Source: an uncultured Clostridia bacterium (GTDB lineage Bacteria > Bacillota > Clostridia > TANB77 > CAG-508). Taken from it: a DNA stretch of 49,573 bases. The notes under the pieces were generated by a model. The model ran no database searches. It saw nothing but the letters and a program-made list of their open reading frames with translations, and was not told where the DNA came from. A program made the position numbers and the translations under genes. Location of the stretch: positions 1-49,573 of the forward strand of contig CANQTQ010000009.1 in the NCBI GenBank assembly GCA_947626765.1, read 5' to 3'. How positions within the stretch are numbered: position 1 is the first letter of the stretch; each line of letters starts with the position of its first letter. This document shows positions 1 through 9,885 of the stretch, piece after piece.

Positions 1-610
1 AAATTAACTTCTCTTTTTGAGTTTTTTGACTCTTAATTATTTTCTGGCTGTGAGTTTTTTTCTCACTTCAATTTTTTAATAGTTTTCTTCTATTTTCTTA
101 TTGGTTTCTCAAAGGTTTATTGTTTACTTTTCAATGTGCTTTGCTCAACTTTTTTAAGTTGAACGAATGTTATTGTACTACTTTATTTTACAAAAGTCAA
201 CACAATTTTTAAACTTTTTTAATTTTTTATTAAAAAAATTTAGTCAATGTACAAATGCCGCAAAAAAATAATAAACTAGTAATAATGTAATTATATAAAT
301 GTAACTTTCTTTATACTAATTTATCTTCACAAAATTGTGTGCTAAGGTTTAGTGATAGTACATTAATTATAATAACATATTGTTTTCATAAAGTCAATAC
401 ATTTTTATTGTTTTTTGTAGATTTTTTATGAAAACTTTTTTGTTTTTTACTAGGTTTTATTTTTCTCCCTAGCTCTTTATTAATAATAACATATTTTGTT
501 ATGTAAATCAAGTGTTTTTTATTGGTAATTTATGGTATTTAGTTTATATATAAAAGAGGTATTTTGCATTTATTTATGAACAATATTTATGCTATGTATT
601 AAGCAATTTG
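1..610. other. AT-rich intergenic stretch, no gene seen
   Basis: I see no credible reading frame with a ribosome binding site in this stretch on either strand. It holds a short perfect hairpin (about 145-162, TCAACTT paired with AAGTTGA) and long T and A runs. It lies downstream of the ylmC 3' half, where B. subtilis would carry ylmD; no ylmD-like frame is visible. Confidence 0.5.
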
Positions 611-740
611 TTAATAATTTACTTCAACTAATATTACATCATCTCCGAATGCATTTTATATTTTGCCATTCTATTACAATGTCATTGCTTGCTGAAAACA
701 TACTAAGTATTTTATTACTTCCTGGCACAATTATAGATGT
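611..740 (-). CDS. ylmC: YlmC/YmxH sporulation protein, 3' half separated by an inserted element
   Basis: Read on the minus strand from the 17-bp core, this continues the YlmC/YmxH PRC-barrel protein whose 5' half lies at 13001-13129. The core encodes TSIIVP, followed by GSNKILSMF and a WQNIKCI segment. At 647-645 the frame meets CGG: without a shift it ends two codons later (CGG AGA TGA); skipping one C gives GDDVILVEV, the typical end of this family. Rejoined to the 5' half the protein would be 79 residues, a normal size for the family. ylmC sits just downstream of sigG in B. subtilis, which fits the position of the 5' half here. As it stands this half has no start codon and should be expressed only after the element excises. 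Confidence 0.8.
645..647 (-). other. +1 frameshift site at CGG in ylmC (second site)
   Basis: The coding strand reads ATT CGG AGA TGA. Skipping the C gives ATT GGA GAT GAT, that is I-G-D-D, a conserved motif at the end of YlmC/YmxH proteins. The residues before (KCI) are in the upstream frame and the Gly directly after is in the +1 frame, so the shift is pinned to this codon. Confidence 0.75.
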
Positions 741-2416
741 CGTGGTTTAAAGATTGAGAGCTACTATCTATTATATATTCTTGATTTTTGGTTTTGCTTA
801 AATTTCCTTCTAGTGTAATTGGCTCTCCTATTTTAAAATATATTTCTAATTTTATATGCTTTCTGTTATTATCTATTTTTGATACATATATTTTATCTAC
901 TAACAATTTGATTAAGTCTTCTATGTTTTCATCTATGTTAATTTCTTTTTCTAATGTCTTTTTTATTTGCTTCATGCTATCTTCTATTGTAGTTATACTT
1001 TCTTTTTCCTCTTTTAAATTATATATTTTTTTGTTATACGCTACTATTTCTTTATTTAATTCTTCATTTCTTTTGTAAAATTCTTCGTCTGATATAAGAT
1101 TTTTTATTGTAAGTTCCAATAATTTATCTTTTTTTGCTCGCACTTCTTTTATATTGTCTTCTATTTTAGATATTTCTAGTTTAAAATCTTTTGTTTCATT
1201 AAACTTTTTGTATTTGTTTAATAAATCTTCTATTATTTCTTCTTTGTTTTCTAAAAACCTATTTAACACCACTTTTAATATTTCTATTAATTCGTTTTCC
1301 TCAATAATTGGACTCTCGCAACCCTTTAAGCCGTGTGTGATATATTCACTACACGCCCATGCTGGCTTATTACTTCTTTTGCCACCAGCTATTCTATTAA
1401 ATCCTGGTTTATGTTCTTTTTCCTTGTGGTCTTTACAATATATTAATCCACTAAATGTATATCTACTTTTAAATACATCTTTATTTTCTACTTTGTTTAA
1501 GAGGCTTTTCGCCTTTTTATCCAGAATACTATTACATTTCTCCCATAATTCTTCTGACACAATTGCTGGTATATTTTCTTTACATTCAAATACTTGCCAT
1601 TCTTCCCTTGGCATTCTTTGAGCTTTATGTAGTTTATAATCTACTACTTTTACAGTTCCAGTTCTATAATATCCTTTGTATTTTGGATTTCTAATAATTC
1701 TTCTTAAACTTTGAGATGATATTGGTGTACCATTTTTGCCAGTATATCCTTTTTCTTTAAAGTATTCTGAGATTTTATAAAAGCCCATTTCTCCTGTGCT
1801 ATATATTTCAAAAAGCTCTCTTACCATTTTTGCTTCTTCTTCATAAATTACCAGTTTCGTTTTATCTTTTCTATATCCAAATATATTGTTATTTCCGAAG
1901 CACCCTCTTTTTTTCAACTGATCTACTAAATCCGAATTTTACTCTCTCTGATAGTTTTCTTACTTCATCTTGTGCAACACTTGCCATAATTGCAAGTCTT
2001 AATTCTGAATCTGGCATTATAGTATTGATATTATCTGACTGAAATAGCACTCCCACTCCATTTTCTAGTAGCTTTTGGGTATAAGAAATACTATCTAAAG
2101 TGTTCCTTGCAAAACGAGTTACTTCCTTTGTTAATATTAAATCGAATTTTCCTTTTTTGCTGTCTGCCATCATTCTTTTAAATGAGTCACGCTTGTTTAC
2201 ACTCGTACCACTTATACCCTCATCTACATATCCATCTATATATGTCCAGTTAGAAACTCCTTTTATATGATTTTCAAAATAAAAAATTTGATTATCTAAT
2301 GAATTTAGCTGTTCATCTTTTTCACTTGATACTCTTGCATAGTATGTAACTTTGAGTGGTAAATCGTATATACTTTTTCCACTATTTATTTCTTTTCTAA
2401 TATTATATAAATCCAT
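715..2416 (-). CDS. Large serine recombinase of the integrated element (read through one CGG frameshift)
   Basis: This is a site-specific large serine recombinase, the likely integrase/excisionase of the element. The N-terminal resolvase domain (about residues 22-165) has the YARVS catalytic serine near residue 30. It is followed by a recombinase domain, a zinc-ribbon-like region (Cys/His at roughly 327, 330, 355 and 366) and a coiled coil (about 380-500). The gene lies in two frames, 2416-1898 and 1896-715. Skipping the C at 1897 in CTT CGG AAA TAA joins them as VLGNNN..GY, the form usual in this family, giving 566 residues. A 7-A run at 1911-1917 is an alternative indel site. The gene runs across the attachment core, so this C-terminus (Ala-Arg-Lys) is supplied by host DNA; in the circular form the frame would continue into a 47-residue tail at 13000-12857. 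Confidence 0.85.
724..740. repeat. Attachment core, left junction (attL)
   Basis: This 17-bp sequence (minus strand ACATCTATAATTGTGCC) is repeated in direct orientation at 13001-13017, 12,277 bp away. On one side it joins the recombinase gene, on the other the ylmC 3' half. The flanking bases differ at the two junctions, as expected for a crossover core of a serine recombinase. Confidence 0.85.
1895..1897 (-). other. +1 frameshift site at CGG in the recombinase gene
   Basis: The coding strand reads CTT CGG AAA TAA; skipping C gives CTT GGA AAT AAC (L-G-N-N). The sequence AGAGGG stands two bases before CTT, similar in layout to the internal Shine-Dalgarno that stimulates +1 shifting before CUU UGA in prfB. 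The overlap of the two frames also includes an A7 run, so the exact position is less certain here than in ftsA or ylmC. Confidence 0.6.
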
Positions 2417-2529
2417 AGCATAATCTCCTTTAAAAAGTATCTTTATCGGTTCAATTATTATATATTTATTTTGACAGTTTGTATAGTATTAAGAGAATAA
2501 TTTTTATATATTTTATATATTTATTTCAT

Positions 2530-2691
2530 TTAATTCTTTTCTAATTCCCTATTAATCTCTTTTAGTAACTCATCCTGTACATCCTCATATACTTCTCTAT
2601 TTATTACTTTATTTTGAAACAGTTTTCTATTTAATATCACTTCTATTTCTAATTTGACTTGTTTATTAGATGCAATCTGTCTTTTCTCCAT
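2530..2691 (-). CDS. Small basic protein (53 aa), candidate recombination directionality factor
   Basis: A 53-codon frame starts with ATG after a strong ribosome binding site (AAGGAAGG, 7 bases upstream) and ends 114 bases before the recombinase start, in the same direction. The protein is charged and probably helical (MEKRQIASNK... to ...EINRELEKN). Its second half, with F..NKVINREVYEDVQDELLKE, resembles the short SHOCT helix pair. I cannot name the family firmly. Small proteins next to large serine recombinases often control integration versus excision, so a directionality-factor role is a reasonable inference but only that. Confidence 0.55.
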   Translation of the reverse strand: MEKRQIASNKQVKLEIEVILNRKLFQNKVINREVYEDVQDELLKEINRELEKN

Positions 2692-3061
2692 AAAGCCACC
2701 TTCCTTTTGCTTGATTACTAATAAATATTCAAAGTTAAAATAGTATATTCTATAATTTTACAATTTACATCACCTCGCTTGTTTTACATTATTTAATAAC
2801 ATCGGTTTTGCCTCCTCTCTACACATAAAAAATTACTCGAAAGCTTTTACCCTCTCATTTACTTGCTCACTAATCTTAGTTTTGTCCTTCCTATTTTTCT
2901 AAGAATTTTTATTTTACCTATACTTATATGACACACCCTTTTTTCAAAATTTTACCTACCTTATGTGTCTCACCCCCTAAACTCTACACATAGTAGATTT
3001 TAATTTTGCTTTATTTTCAAATATTTTAAGTATTTTCAAAGTATCCTTTTTAATTTTATTA
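2692..3061. other. Intergenic stretch, no firm gene
   Basis: There is no long frame here. On the minus strand there is a ribosome binding site (GAGAGGAGGC, about 2811-2822) before a frame of only nine codons at about 2803 that stops at once; it could be a leader peptide or a decayed gene. The stretch is the probable promoter region of the small protein and recombinase genes. Confidence 0.35.
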
Positions 3062-3110
3062 AAAACAGCCTCAAACGGATATTATAATGGTATCCGTTTA
3101 AGGCTGTTTT
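3062..3110 (-). terminator. Strong terminator hairpin after the helicase operon
   Basis: AAAACAGCCT..AAACGGATA and TATCCGTTTAAGGCTGTTTT form a stem of about 20 bp with one imperfect pair around a 9-base loop. On the minus strand it is followed by a T run. It lies 19 bases after the stop of the 151-residue gene. Confidence 0.8.
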
Positions 3111-3128
3111 GGTGTCCGGAGAAAAATG

Positions 3129-3584
3129 TTATTTTCTTATAAAAAATCTTTTTATTTTATTTAAAATTCTTTTAAATATATTTTCTTTATATATAACAAG
3201 ATTTGTTTCTGTTGATTTTTCTTTATTGTCTTCTATTTGCTCTATATTTCGTCTTTGTTTATTTTCAAATACGTCTGTATTATATTGTTTCTGTTTTTTT
3301 AGTTCATTTTTTTGTCTTTCTTCATTTTGCATTCTTATGATTTTTGCCTTTTGTTCTTGAGTTGATAAATAATCTCTAAATAAGTTAAATAATATTGCTT
3401 TTGTTTCAGGAAGCATTGGTTGCTCTTTTAACTCTAAATCTTCGTCTAGTTCATAAAAATATTCTTCGTTTCTATTTAGTCTTATTGTATCAATAACTTC
3501 AGGAGGAATTTTTTTATATTCTTCTTCATTTAAGTCTTCTAATATTGTATATACTTCTGTGTATGCATTTTTACGATTGTTCAT
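3129..3584 (-). CDS. Unknown protein, helicase operon partner (151 aa)
   Basis: I do not recognise a named domain. The protein is acidic in its first half (LNEEEYKKIPPEVIDTI, then ELDEDLELKEQ) and becomes a Lys/Gln/Asn-rich linker. It ends in a short amphipathic, very basic tail (FKRILNKIKRFFIRK) that could bind membrane or nucleic acid. There is no signal peptide or membrane segment. Its start overlaps the end of the helicase gene by 14 bases and a strong terminator follows it, so the two genes are very likely translated from one message and may work together. Confidence 0.7.
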   Translation of the reverse strand: MNNRKNAYTEVYTILEDLNEEEYKKIPPEVIDTIRLNRNEEYFYELDEDLELKEQPMLPETKAILFNLFRDYLSTQEQKAKIIRMQNEERQKNELKKQKQYNTDVFENKQRRNIEQIEDNKEKSTETNLVIYKENIFKRILNKIKRFFIRK

Positions 3585-6500
3585 TTGCTTTAATTCCTCC
3601 TTCTTTTGTTTTTTCTACTAATGCTGTTAAAGCAACATCTTCTCTATCTGTCATTTCTATATCTGTTAATGAACTAATTGATGCTTCTGCTATTTCTCTT
3701 CCTGTTCGTGTTCTTGTTTCTAAGCTAATCCCTAACTCTAAAAGTCTTTTTACTTGTTCTTCTGTTGGCTTATTTCCTTTTTCTTTTCCTCTAATTACTC
3801 TAGTTATAGTTGACTTTTTGCTCCCTATTTTTTCTCTCGGATCTAGTCCAACTTCATTTATTTTTTGCACATCAATTCCTGATTTTTTCGCCAAAGTTTC
3901 TATTGTATCAGTAGTTGTTAATTTAGACACATTTACTCCTATTCCTTGTAAATTTTCTAATATATCTATAAATTCTTGTGGAGCATTTCTTTCTATTTTT
4001 TCTAAACTTATTCCTAATCCTTGTAATACTTCTATTTCTTCTTTTGATGGTTTTGTAGTACCTTGCTTTTCTCGATATCTCCTTGATATATTATTTTTAG
4101 TTTCTCCTATTTTATCTTCTGGATTTAAACCTATTTTTTTTATTTCATCCATATCAATTTCTGATCTTTCTGCTATGGTTTGTATTGTATCATCCCATTT
4201 AATTTTTGATACATCTACTCCTATTGCTTGCAACTTTTGTAATTTTTCTATTAGCTCTTGTATTGCATTTTTTTCTTTTTTATCTAAACTTATTCCTAAT
4301 CCTTGTAATACTTCTAATTGTTCTTTTGTTGGCTTACTATAACGTCTATTATTCCTATATGCTTGGCTTATATTATTTTTAGTTTGTCCTATTTTATCAT
4401 CTAGTTCTAAACCTATTTTTTTTATTTCATCTATACTAATTTTTGACCTTTCTGCTATGGTTTGTATTGTATCATCCCATTTGATTCTTGATACGTCTAC
4501 TCCTATTGTTTGCAACTTTTGTAATTTTTCTATAAATTCTTGGGTTGCATTTTTTTCTTTTTTATCTAGACTTATTCCTAATCCTTGTAGTTTTTTTATT
4601 TGTTCCTCTGTTGGCATATTTCCTTTTGCTTGTCCTCTATAAAGTTTAGTAACAACTCCTATCTTATTTCCTATTTTATCATCTGCCTTTAAATCTACTT
4701 TTTCTACCTCTCTTATGTTTATTCCTGATCTTGTTACTAAACTTTCTATCGTATCATTAAATTGAAGTCTCGAAACATCTACACCTATTGTCTGTAATTT
4801 TTCTAATGTTTCTATTAATTTTCCTGTCACATTTCGTTCTTTTTTTTCTAAATTAATTCCTAACTCTTGCAACCTTTTTACTTCTTCTTCTGTTGGTTTA
4901 ACACCTTTTTCTTTTCCTCTATAACATGCTGCAACTTTTACTTTTCTTCTCCCTATTCGTTCATCTGGATTTAATCCTATTTCTTTAATTTTTTCTTCGC
5001 TTATTTTTGATTTTTTTGCCAATGTTTTTATTGTATCTTTTGCTCCAATTTTTGATACATCTACTCCTATCGCTTGTAATTTTTCTAATTCTTCTATTAA
5101 TTCTTGGGTTACATTTCTTATCTCTAAATTGATGCCTAATTCTAATAACCTTTTTACTTGTTCTTCTGTTGGTTTAACTAAATCTCCTTTTCCTCTATAT
5201 GACATTGCTATATTACTTTTAGTATTACCTAATTTATCATTTAGATCTAACCCTAATTGTTCTATTTCATCTAGATTAGTTTTTGACTTTTCTCCTAGTG
5301 TTTTTATTGTATCTGTAGTTGTTAGCTTTGATACATCTATTCCTATCGAGTACAATCTCTCAATCTTATCTATAAATCTTTCAACAGCTGTTATCTCACT
5401 AACTCTATCTGTTTCATCTTCTAATTCCACAAAATCTTTTAAAATTCCTGTAAGTTCAAATGGTCCTGCATTTTTATCTGCAAAACTTCTTCCTTTACTT
5501 TGTCCACTTTTAACTATTCTATCTGGCAATTCGCTTTGCCATAAATCTATTAGAGAGCCTAAACTTAATATCTCTTGAATTTCTTCTATTTGTTTTTCTT
5601 CTAAATCTTCAAAATCACCTTCTAAATATTCTTTATATTTTGCTTGTATTTCTTTTAATACAGAGGCATATCCTGTTTCTTCTTTATCTGTGCTATTTAT
5701 ATTAGGTAATGTTCCATCATGTTTTTCTACCCAATCTACTATAATTCTTAAAAGCTCTATATCATCTTGCTCAGTTATTTCATTTTCCCAATTGACTTTT
5801 AATGTGTTATTAACTAAATCAATTACAACTGGTCTATTTTCATCTTTTGTAGGATTATCAGGATCTTCTGAATATATAACTCTTCCTAATTGTTGTAAAT
5901 ATAATATTCTTGAATTTTCATCCATTGGTCTTAGCCATATCATTCCATCTAAGTTTTCTAAATGCAATCCCTCATTTGCTTTATTCATTACTAACATAAA
6001 TTCAGTATCATCTGTATTTCTATTTTGAAATTCTTCTAATCTTCTTTCGTTATCTTTATCTCCATACTCTCCAAGCATTGAATGAAAATTTGGTGTTATA
6101 TCTGAACCTTTAAAGTATTCTACAATTTGTCTTTCGTAATCTTGCATTTTATCTTTTCCAGTTTTTCTTCCAATTACATTTCCATCTTCGTCTTCAATTT
6201 CATCTACAATTGGTAAAAATACTATGTATTTTCCACCTTTTTTTATATTTGCTTGTAAAACTTCTGATATTCCTTCTGCATTTTCTATACTTCTTCTTAA
6301 TTTTTCATATTCTTCTAGCTTTTCATTTCGTTTTTGTATATCTTCTATTTGGTATATCTTTCCCTTTAACCTATCCAAACTGCCATCATTTTTTAAGTTA
6401 TATGCACAGCTAATTAATTTAGGATTTACTACTAGTCCCATTCTTATAGCATTTGTTAAACTCATATTCATTGCAATATGTTTTCCACTTGCTGCTTCTC

Positions 6501-8806
6501 TATTAGTATATCCTAACCTTTCTGCCATCTCATTTGCCATATTTATGCCATCAGAATCTCTTCTAGGAGTTGCAGTTATTCCTAAAACTTTGGTATTCTT
6601 TGGTTGATTATCTATTAAAGTATTTAATCTATTTCCCCATTCTTTTGCACCTGTTCTATGTAATTCGTCTAGAACAATAAAACCATACTCTTTATTTATA
6701 GTTTCTTCTCCTGCTTTTGCAAGTAAACCTGGATAAGTAGAAAATCTTAAGTTTGGAAATACATCTTTTATTATCTCATCTTTACTCCTACCGAATAGTG
6801 TTTACTGGTCCATGGATATACTTTATTATGTAGTCTTTCATTTGCTCCAATATCTCATTTTGTGGAGCTAAATATAGTATTTCTTCTTGTTTGTGTTCCA
6901 TTAATTGCGATAAGGCAACAAAACTCTTTCCTGCTCCTGTAGGTAAAATTACTGATGCAAATCTATTTTCTTCAAATATTTCATCTGTTTTTTCTGTTGC
7001 TCTTTGCTGATATGGTCTTAAGCTTATTTTTGTTTCTTTTACGTCATAATATCCTAAAAATCTTTCTATTCTTTCTATTGAAAGTTCTTTACCTAATTCA
7101 TCAAAATTTTCTTGTATGATTCTATCATATTGAGCAAGTCGTTTTTCTTTTACAGTTTCTTTTGTATCATTCTCATTAATAGCAAAATCATTTTTTCTTG
7201 TTACTAAATTTAATAAGATTGTTGGAATTTTACTTCTTTCTATTCCTTGTTCTTCTAATTTTTGGTATAGTTCTATACAATATTCATTTTGTATTCTTCT
7301 AATTAAATTATTTTTTTCTTGAATTGTAAATTCTTCTATTCCAATCTTTTGCCAATCATATTGAGAAAATATTGCTTCTGCATAATATTCTTCTTTGTTT
7401 ATTGTTTCAGCTCTTTGAGTTCTTGCAAATGTACTAATCATTATATCTCTTACATTTGATAGTCCACCATTTGCTATTATTTCTAGCTGTTCTTCTTCTG
7501 ATAATGCCTTTATCTTATCTATTAAATTAGCTTCTTCATCTTTTAAATCTAAAGAGACTGATTCACTAATTTTTACTCCTCTATTACTTTGTCTTGTAAG
7601 TATTTCAGGCTCTATTCTAAATCCGTTATTAGATATATACTGAATTATTTCTTCATACCTTGAATTATTTCCCGTTATTTGATTTAGCATCCTTGCAAGT
7701 TCTCTTGCATTTAATTGTCCCTTGGCTAAATAAAACATATTTTTTACAATAGAATTTGCTTTTCCATATTCTACTTTTCCTTTTGTTAATTCATACATTT
7801 CTTCTATTGTAATATCATCTTTTACTAAATCATCTCTTAAAAGAGTGCTATTTTCTGGCACTTCAATATTGTTACCTTGATTTACAAATCTTACTACTGC
7901 TGTTTTTAATTCATTCACAGCTTGTTCATTTTGACCTTCTACTTGTTGCAAAATGGCAAAAACATCTGCCATTTCTTTTGGTAAATTGATAATCTCTTCT
8001 CTTTCAATATCTCCATAATGTATAAGTTCTAGTGAAGCAAATGCACTTCCAACTGTTTGAATTAATAAGTTATTATTTGCAGTATGTGGAATTAATGGTT
8101 TCATTCCATAAGCTCTTTCAAGAAGAGTTAACTTAGCAACAATTTTATTTTTCTCTAATGATTGTTCTTCATTTAGAGCTTGATAACTACTAATTCTTGC
8201 AACTGGTGATTTATATGTAATTTCTTTTCTTAATTTTGCTTTACTTTGATTAAGTTTTTCTTTTGAAATATATCTCGTTTCTATTACTCTTTTTAATTCG
8301 TCTGATGTTTGTGCTTTTTCAATTTCAGATAGGGCTTCTTGTAATTTACTATTAGAACCTACTGAAGAAATATATTCATCTACCCTTCTTTCTATTTCTT
8401 CTAACATATATTGTCCAGCAAAGACTACTCTTTCGCCCATTTCTCTTTTTGGTATTTTTACCATTACATATTTATCTTTATAAAATCCTCTTCCATAAGA
8501 AATTGACACATTTGCATTGCTTGAGAGTGAAATGCAATTTGTGTCTTTTCTATAATGCATTTTTATATGATCATAAACTTCTTCTAAACTTATTTTAGAG
8601 TCTTTGCTATACTTTGGCTCGCCCTTTTCAGGATCTTGTTCATATCTTTCCCTGTCTGTTCTTATTCTTTCAAAATTTCCCGTGCCGTCTAAAATTGTAC
8701 CATCTTCAAGCTCCTGATTATCTGCCATATTTAAAGCACGAAAAAAATAATAATTTTCTTCGTCTTCTATTATATTAAATTTTTCTATATTAAATATATT
8801 ATTCAT
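3571..8806 (-). CDS. Giant SF2 helicase with N-terminal ART-like region and six C-terminal repeats (one CGG frameshift)
   Basis: The gene is read in two frames, 8806-6794 and 6792-3571, joined by skipping the C at 6793 (ATT CGG TAG becomes I-G-R). This gives 1744 residues. The N-terminus (about 20-140) has FFRAL, CISLSSNAN and an E-E pair, an arrangement like the R-S-E residues of ADP-ribosyltransferases; this is only a suggestion. The helicase core has motif I PTGAGKS (622-628), motif II DELH (about 713-716, encoded in the stretch between the two long frames), motif III TATPRR, motif V EGLHLENLD and motif VI QQLGRVIYS, where the usual last Arg is Tyr. The C-terminal third is six repeats of about 94 residues. 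The gene overlaps the 151-residue gene and lies in the integrated element, so a defence role is possible but unproven. Confidence 0.8.
3700..5376 (-). repeat. Six tandem repeats of about 282 bp (94 aa) inside the helicase gene
   Basis: Each unit follows the pattern E.L..IGVDVSK..(W/T)DTI.T.A..S.I....I..IGL...DKIG..K..I...YRGK....KPTEEQ...L..LGI.L....RN. Units four and five are the closest pair and share KIKWDDTIQTIAERS. The outer units are more diverged. The variable positions are clustered within each unit, as in modular binding repeats. I do not recognise the fold. Confidence 0.85.
6791..6793 (-). other. +1 frameshift site at CGG in the helicase gene
   Basis: The coding strand reads ATT CGG TAG. 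Skipping C gives ATT GGT AGG AGT, and the +1 frame then runs without a stop through the DELH and TATPRR motifs to the end of the gene. In the zero frame the next codon is a stop. Confidence 0.7.
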
Positions 8807-9007
8807 TTGTACTTCCTTTGTTTATACTCTACTTATATAATATCATATTTAATATAAATATAAAAGATTTTGTAGTATTTTTTAATTTATTTGATATTTT
8901 TCATAAAAATTACACATTTTTTTATTTAATTTTTTGGTATAAAAATAGAAGGTATTCTTCTTCTATTTCCTATTGGAAATAAAAAAATATTTTTTGCGAA
9001 CATTTGG

Positions 9008-9036
9008 TTGACATTCTCGCATAAATATTATATAAT
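9008..9036 (+). promoter_or_regulatory. Consensus sigma-A promoter of the small toxin gene
   Basis: TTGACA at 9008-9013 and TATAAT at 9031-9036 are separated by exactly 17 bases, so both hexamers match the consensus fully. Transcription should begin near 9042-9044. Confidence 0.9.
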
Positions 9037-9043
9037 ACTGGGC

Positions 9044-9312
9044 GATGAGCAAAACAGAGTGTGGTGTGTCGCTTCTATTCGAAAGGAGGGCGATGCATAT
9101 GTTATTGGATCAAGTCTTCTTAATTATAATCTACATATTATTTATAGAACTTGTAATGGTAACTGTTGTCGCTACCATCTTATTTGTAGCTTTAGTTGTT
9201 ACAATGAGAAAATTAGACAACAAAAAAAACACATCTCTGTCTGGTCAATAGAGATGTATTAAAAATATTTAATCATTTTTAGTGACACGCCACATTTCTG
9301 TGGTCGCTCATC
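9044..9312. repeat. Inverted repeat bracketing the type I toxin locus
   Basis: 9044-9073 (GATGAGC...CAGAG..TGTGGTGTGTCGCT) recurs in inverse orientation at 9312-9281 (GATGAGC...CAGAAATGTGGCGTGTCACT). Both RNAs therefore start with nearly the same sequence, and a toxin mRNA running to about 9312 could pair its own 5' and 3' ends, as known for hok and BsrG messages. Confidence 0.8.
9099..9251 (+). CDS. Small hydrophobic peptide, putative type I toxin (50 aa)
   Basis: The peptide has one long membrane segment (residues about 5-35, rich in I, L, V) followed by a charged tail MRKLDNKKN. The start at 9099 is chosen because AGGAGG (9084-9089) lies 9 bases upstream; ATG 9093 is too close. A perfect promoter reads into it with a leader of about 55 bases. 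A convergent promoter makes an antisense RNA over its 3' end. Size, hydrophobicity and this layout match type I toxins such as TxpA, BsrG and Fst, but I see no sequence similarity to a named family. It lies between the helicase and other element genes. Confidence 0.75.
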   Translation: MLLDQVFLIIIYILFIELVMVTVVATILFVALVVTMRKLDNKKNTSLSGQ

Positions 9313-9316
9313 TTAT
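9222..9316 (-). ncRNA. Putative antisense antitoxin RNA
   Basis: The promoter at 9351-9323 should start an RNA near 9316. It ends at a strong terminator: hairpin ACATCTCT/AGAGATGT (9257-9231) followed by G and eight Ts (9229-9222). The RNA of about 95 bases is fully complementary to the end of the toxin reading frame and its downstream region. Confidence 0.75.
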
Positions 9317-9322
9317 ATATTT

Positions 9323-9351
9323 ATTATACAGGAATACATAGAAAAAGTCAA
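9323..9351 (-). promoter_or_regulatory. Near-consensus sigma-A promoter for the antisense RNA
   Basis: On the minus strand TTGACT (9351-9346) and TATAAT (9328-9323) are 17 bases apart. It faces the toxin gene promoter. Confidence 0.85.
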
Positions 9352-9376
9352 TGATTTTTTTAACTTATTTCCTGTT

Positions 9377-9601
9377 TTATAGCATTTTCTCAGCTAAATT
9401 TTGTAATTTCTCCATATAATATCTCCCACTAGATGTTAAAGATACTAAATGATTTTTTAAATATCCATTTTTAAATAATTCTTCTATTATATCATCATCT
9501 GCATTTTTGAAAGAATCTTTTAATTCTTCTATTGTTACAAAATTTTTGTCATGTACTCTTTCTAAAATATCTAAAATTTTTGTTTCATCACTATTTAACA
9601 T
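9377..9601 (-). CDS. Small winged-helix-like protein (74 aa)
   Basis: The frame has a good ribosome binding site (AAGGAGG, about 7 bases before ATG). The sequence ETKILDILERVHDKNFVTIEELKDSF, then IIEELFKNGYLKNHLVSLTSSGRYYMEKL, has the layout of a small winged helix: helices, then a short wing ending in a T..G.YY pattern. It may regulate element genes. There is no homologue at the corresponding place in the second copy of the duplicated region. Confidence 0.6.
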   Translation of the reverse strand: MLNSDETKILDILERVHDKNFVTIEELKDSFKNADDDIIEELFKNGYLKNHLVSLTSSGRYYMEKLQNLAEKML

Positions 9602-9735
9602 TATTTCTCCTCCTTAAAGCAATTCATTCACAAATTTTGACCATTATATTTAGATTTTATTAATCTTCAACTTCTTTATTTATATCATATATTTTGCTAA
9701 CTTTCAAGTTTACAGATTTTCATTCTGCTAGTTAT

Positions 9736-9885
9736 TTACAGTTCAACCTTACATGCAACCTCATACACAAACTTTTCCCTCATTACATAGCCTGTCCTTT
9801 TTTCTCCCTTTCTTGTTACATACCCACTTTTCTTTATTTTTCTAATAAATTCAAACTTACTATATCTGTTCTCTTTTTTGCAACC
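9736..9885 (-). pseudogene. Detached recombinase C-terminal tail, second type
   Basis: In the zero frame this encodes ENRY.KFEF.RKIKKSGY.TRK...RTGY...EKF.YEV.CKVEL. It is about 60% identical over 45 residues, without gaps, to the tail at 12857-13000, with conservative exchanges (K/R, I/V, D/E), so both evolved as protein. It follows a partial attachment core (9886-9896), where the tail of a related recombinase would continue in a circular element. It has no recombinase gene of its own in the window. Confidence 0.65.

Noticed and set aside
1911..1917. A7 run followed by G in the recombinase as a classical -1 slippery site or homopolymer error
   Set aside because: The frames require a +1 step, while AAAAAAG gives -1. 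A homopolymer error is possible here alone, but the CGG 14 bases further on gives the better family match (VLGNNN) and the same solution as in the other genes.
9008..9262. A longer plus-strand frame of 84 residues starting before the toxin gene
   Set aside because: It would start at the -35 element of the promoter and has no ribosome binding site; the 50-codon frame in another phase has both promoter and AGGAGG.
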